8,173 nt of DNA, taken from assembly GCA_027039465.1 (NCBI GenBank), contig JALWEA010000477.1:1-8173 (forward strand). The letters are read 5' to 3'. Below are positions 6,478-8,173 of this stretch, piece after piece (position 1 is the first letter of the stretch; each line of letters begins with the position of its first letter). The position numbers and the translations under genes were made by a program. The DNA is from Calditrichia bacterium. GTDB taxonomy: Bacteria; Calditrichota; Calditrichia; Calditrichales; Calditrichaceae. The notes beneath the pieces are model-generated. The model saw only the letters and a program-made list of their open reading frames with translations. It ran no database searches and had not been told where the DNA came from.

Positions 6478-6554
6478 AATTGTAACTGTAGCGGCAATCT
6501 GGACGACGAATCTATGACATCCCAGGTACACCAACGTTTAAATATGCCTTTTTT

Positions 6555-6570
6555 AAAGCTACAAAGCTAC
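6555..6570. repeat. 8-base tandem AAAGCTAC x2
   Basis: AAAGCTAC is repeated head to tail at 6555-6562 and 6563-6570 and followed by an A-run. It marks the right end of the repeat-rich stretch; beyond it the sequence becomes the AT-rich leader of the PBP gene. A loose palindrome CGGAACTTAAGGTCCG (6578-6593) follows. Confidence 0.45.
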
Positions 6571-6620
6571 AAAAAATCGGAACTTAAGGTCCGTTTTGGC
6601 GTGCAATGTAAAAAAGTTTT

Positions 6621-6705
6621 AAATGACATGGAATTTTATTAATTTTAATTTTTTAAATAGTAATGTTTTCATCTGATTTGTGAGAGGTTATCTTTAAGGT
6701 TCAAT
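6621..6705 (+). promoter_or_regulatory. AT-rich upstream region and ribosome binding site of the PBP gene
   Basis: About 6630-6670 is almost pure A/T, as expected of a promoter region. ATGACA (6623-6628) is one base from the -35 consensus, but no good -10 lies at the right distance, so no exact promoter is proposed. TTAAGG, with its AAGG at 6696-6699, stands 6 bases before the ATG at 6706 and is a plausible Shine-Dalgarno sequence that supports that start. Confidence 0.35.
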
Positions 6706-8173
6706 ATGAAACGTAAAAAACGCAATACCACTACTTTTAGTAAAACTTTCGTAAATAAATCGAATGCTTCAGTTACCGCCAAGACGGCATCAAATAAAAC
6801 GGAAACAAAATTTTACCGGAAACGCTGGTTCATCGTTTCCGTCGTTATTTTTTTGTTTATCGTTGCTGCTTCGTTTTATCTTTATCAACTGAGCAAAGAT
6901 TTGCCGTCTCTGGATAAATTGGAGCGTATCGATCCGGAAATGGCTACCGTCGTGTATTCCGCGGACGGGGAAATCATTCATTCCTTTTTTACCTACAACC
7001 GAACGTATACCCCGTATGACAAAATTCCTAAGTGTGTTATTGACGCGCTTATTTCAACGGAAGATCGGGATTTCTTCCACCATTGGGGCATCAATCTGGA
7101 AGGCATTCTTCGCGCGTTGGCCGTGGATTTAATTCATTTGGATTTTCGTCAGGGCGCCTCCACAATTACCATGCAATTGGCGCGAAATCTTTACTTCGGA
7201 TACGCGCAGAATATCAGCCGTAAAATCAAAGAAGCGCTAACCGCTATTCAGATCGAACGTACCTATTCCAAAGAAGAAATTCTGAGTATGTATTTGAATA
7301 TCAATTTCTTCGGTAATAACGCCTATGGTATTCGCGCCGCGGCCAAGCGGTATTTTGACAAAGATGTGGAAGATTTGAATATACAGGAAGCCGCTCTGTT
7401 GATCGGTATTTTAAAGGGTCAAACCTATTATTCTCCCATTCGGCATCCGGATCGTGCTTTGCGTCGTCGCAATGTGGTTTTAAGCATGATGGTACAAAAC
7501 GGCAAACTGACCAAAGCCGAATTCGACAGCCTTAAACAATTGCCGTTGGGACTGAACATCACCGATCCGTACAAGATGAAAGTAGCCCCGTATTTTACGG
7601 AATACGTTCGTCAGAAATTAAATCGCTTACAGGATTCGTTGGGCGTAAATATTTACGAAGACGGGTTGCGTATTTACACCGCATTGGATACACGTATTCA
7701 AAAATACATGGAAATGGCCGTGACCAAGCACATTGATGCTTTGCAGGAACGGGTGCGTCGTCAATCGGTTTTCCGAAAGCTGAAAGAGGAATTGGGCGAT
7801 TCCGCTTATCAGGCCATTAGTACGGTACAATTGGCTTTTGTAGCCTTGGATCCGCATAACGGACACATTTTAGCCATGATCGGCGGTCGGGATTTTTACA
7901 AATCCAAATGGAACCGGGTCACGCAAATGATGCGTCAGCCGGGATCGGCCTTTAAACCGTTTTTGTACACCGCTGCCATTGACAACGGCTATTCACCGGC
8001 TACGGAATATCCGGATTTACCGATCGTTCAATTCAATCCGGACAGTACGCGTTGGACACCGCAAAATTACAACGGGAAATTTACCGGCCAAATGGTAACT
8101 TTACGAGATGCCCTGCGTCGCTCTCTGAATTCCGTCGCCGTGCGTCTGATTGATGATATAACGCCGCAAGTGG
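6706..8173 (+). CDS. class A penicillin-binding protein, PBP1A type (3' end outside window)
   Basis: 489 residues are present and the frame is open at the right edge. A basic, Thr/Ser-rich cytoplasmic tail (1-40) leads into one transmembrane helix (about 41-60). The GT51 peptidoglycan transglycosylase domain is complete: TEDRDFFHHWGI (118-129, with the expected catalytic Glu119), QGASTITMQLARNLYF (149-164), RKIKEALTAIQIER (172-185) and EEILSMYLNINFFG (190-203). After a linker (about 290-370) the transpeptidase domain begins, with the active-site SxxK in QPGSAFKPFL (Ser414, Lys417) and the SxN motif as SLN (473-475). The KTG motif would lie past the edge. The enzyme polymerises lipid II and cross-links stem peptides in the periplasm. 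The motif spacing favours PBP1A/MrcA-like proteins, but the missing C-terminus prevents finer naming. The gene is divergent from the lipoprotein-glycosyltransferase operon. Confidence 0.93.
   Translation, partial: MKRKKRNTTTFSKTFVNKSNASVTAKTASNKTETKFYRKRWFIVSVVIFLFIVAASFYLYQLSKDLPSLDKLERIDPEMATVVYSADGEIIHSFFTYNRTYTPYDKIPKCVIDALISTEDRDFFHHWGINLEGILRALAVDLIHLDFRQGASTITMQLARNLYFGYAQNISRKIKEALTAIQIERTYSKEEILSMYLNINFFGNNAYGIRAAAKRYFDKDVEDLNIQEAALLIGILKGQTYYSPIRHPDRALRRRNVVLSMMVQNGKLTKAEFDSLKQLPLGLNITDPYKMKVAPYFTEYVRQKLNRLQDSLGVNIYEDGLRIYTALDTRIQKYMEMAVTKHIDALQERVRRQSVFRKLKEELGDSAYQAISTVQLAFVALDPHNGHILAMIGGRDFYKSKWNRVTQMMRQPGSAFKPFLYTAAIDNGYSPATEYPDLPIVQFNPDSTRWTPQNYNGKFTGQMVTLRDALRRSLNSVAVRLIDDITPQV

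Larger units (their letters stand above)
5846..6620. other. non-coding divergent intergenic region with degenerate repeats
   Basis: No reading frame here has a ribosome binding site, domain-like composition or coding character. From 5846 to about 6040 I see no organised feature except a weak GGTTCC/GGAACC inverted pair (5990-5995 and 6009-6014). From about 6045 to 6570 the sequence is a mosaic of short repeat words and imperfect inverted repeats, listed separately. The texture, with many short words repeated inexactly, is what decayed interspersed repeats look like. No tRNA, riboswitch or transposase fragment was recognised. Confidence 0.6.

Noticed and set aside
6334..6534. 66-codon minus-strand open frame over the G-rich direct repeats
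   Set aside because: Most of its sequence is translated repeat (Pro/Ser/Leu-rich), with no sign of selection as a protein.

Overview
The window shows five minus-strand genes that form one probable operon, a roughly 0.9 kb non-coding stretch, and the 5' part of a divergent plus-strand gene that runs off the right edge. Lipoprotein signal peptides, a DUF4292-type protein, weak Shine-Dalgarno sequences before most genes and a mid-range GC content suggest a diderm of the Fibrobacterota-Chlorobiota-Bacteroidota type, perhaps Calditrichota or Ignavibacteria. No marker gene settles the taxon.

Minus-strand operon, in transcription order from about 5810 leftwards: a TPR-repeat lipoprotein (5804-4116); a DUF4292/LolB-like lipoprotein (4132-3341) that overlaps the TPR gene by 17 bases; a GtrB/CsbB/DPM1-type GT2 glycosyltransferase with two C-terminal membrane helices (3242-2319); a second GT2 with three predicted C-terminal helices (2254-1214); and a YfhO-like polytopic membrane protein (1201 leftwards, cut by the window edge). 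The first two are probably outer-membrane or periplasm-facing lipoproteins. The last three look like machinery that loads a sugar on a polyprenyl-phosphate carrier and transfers it outside the cytoplasmic membrane. A CsbB-like and a YfhO-like gene in one operon recall the three-component glycosylation systems known from Firmicutes.

Divergent region 5805-6705 contains no convincing gene. It has a sigma70-like promoter candidate for the operon, an AT-rich leader before the right-hand gene, and between them a patchwork of short degenerate repeats: CGTTATTCG words, a CATTGCGA...GAAGCAATCCC element with an imperfect inverted arm, a pair of about 31-base G-rich direct repeats, a hairpin and an 8-base tandem.

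Right edge: 6706-8173 encodes the first 489 residues of a class A penicillin-binding protein (PBP1A type), with a complete GT51 transglycosylase domain and the first two motifs of the transpeptidase domain. The common theme is cell-envelope assembly: peptidoglycan polymerisation on one side, lipoproteins and surface glycan transfer on the other. No mobile element, CRISPR array, tRNA or rRNA was seen.
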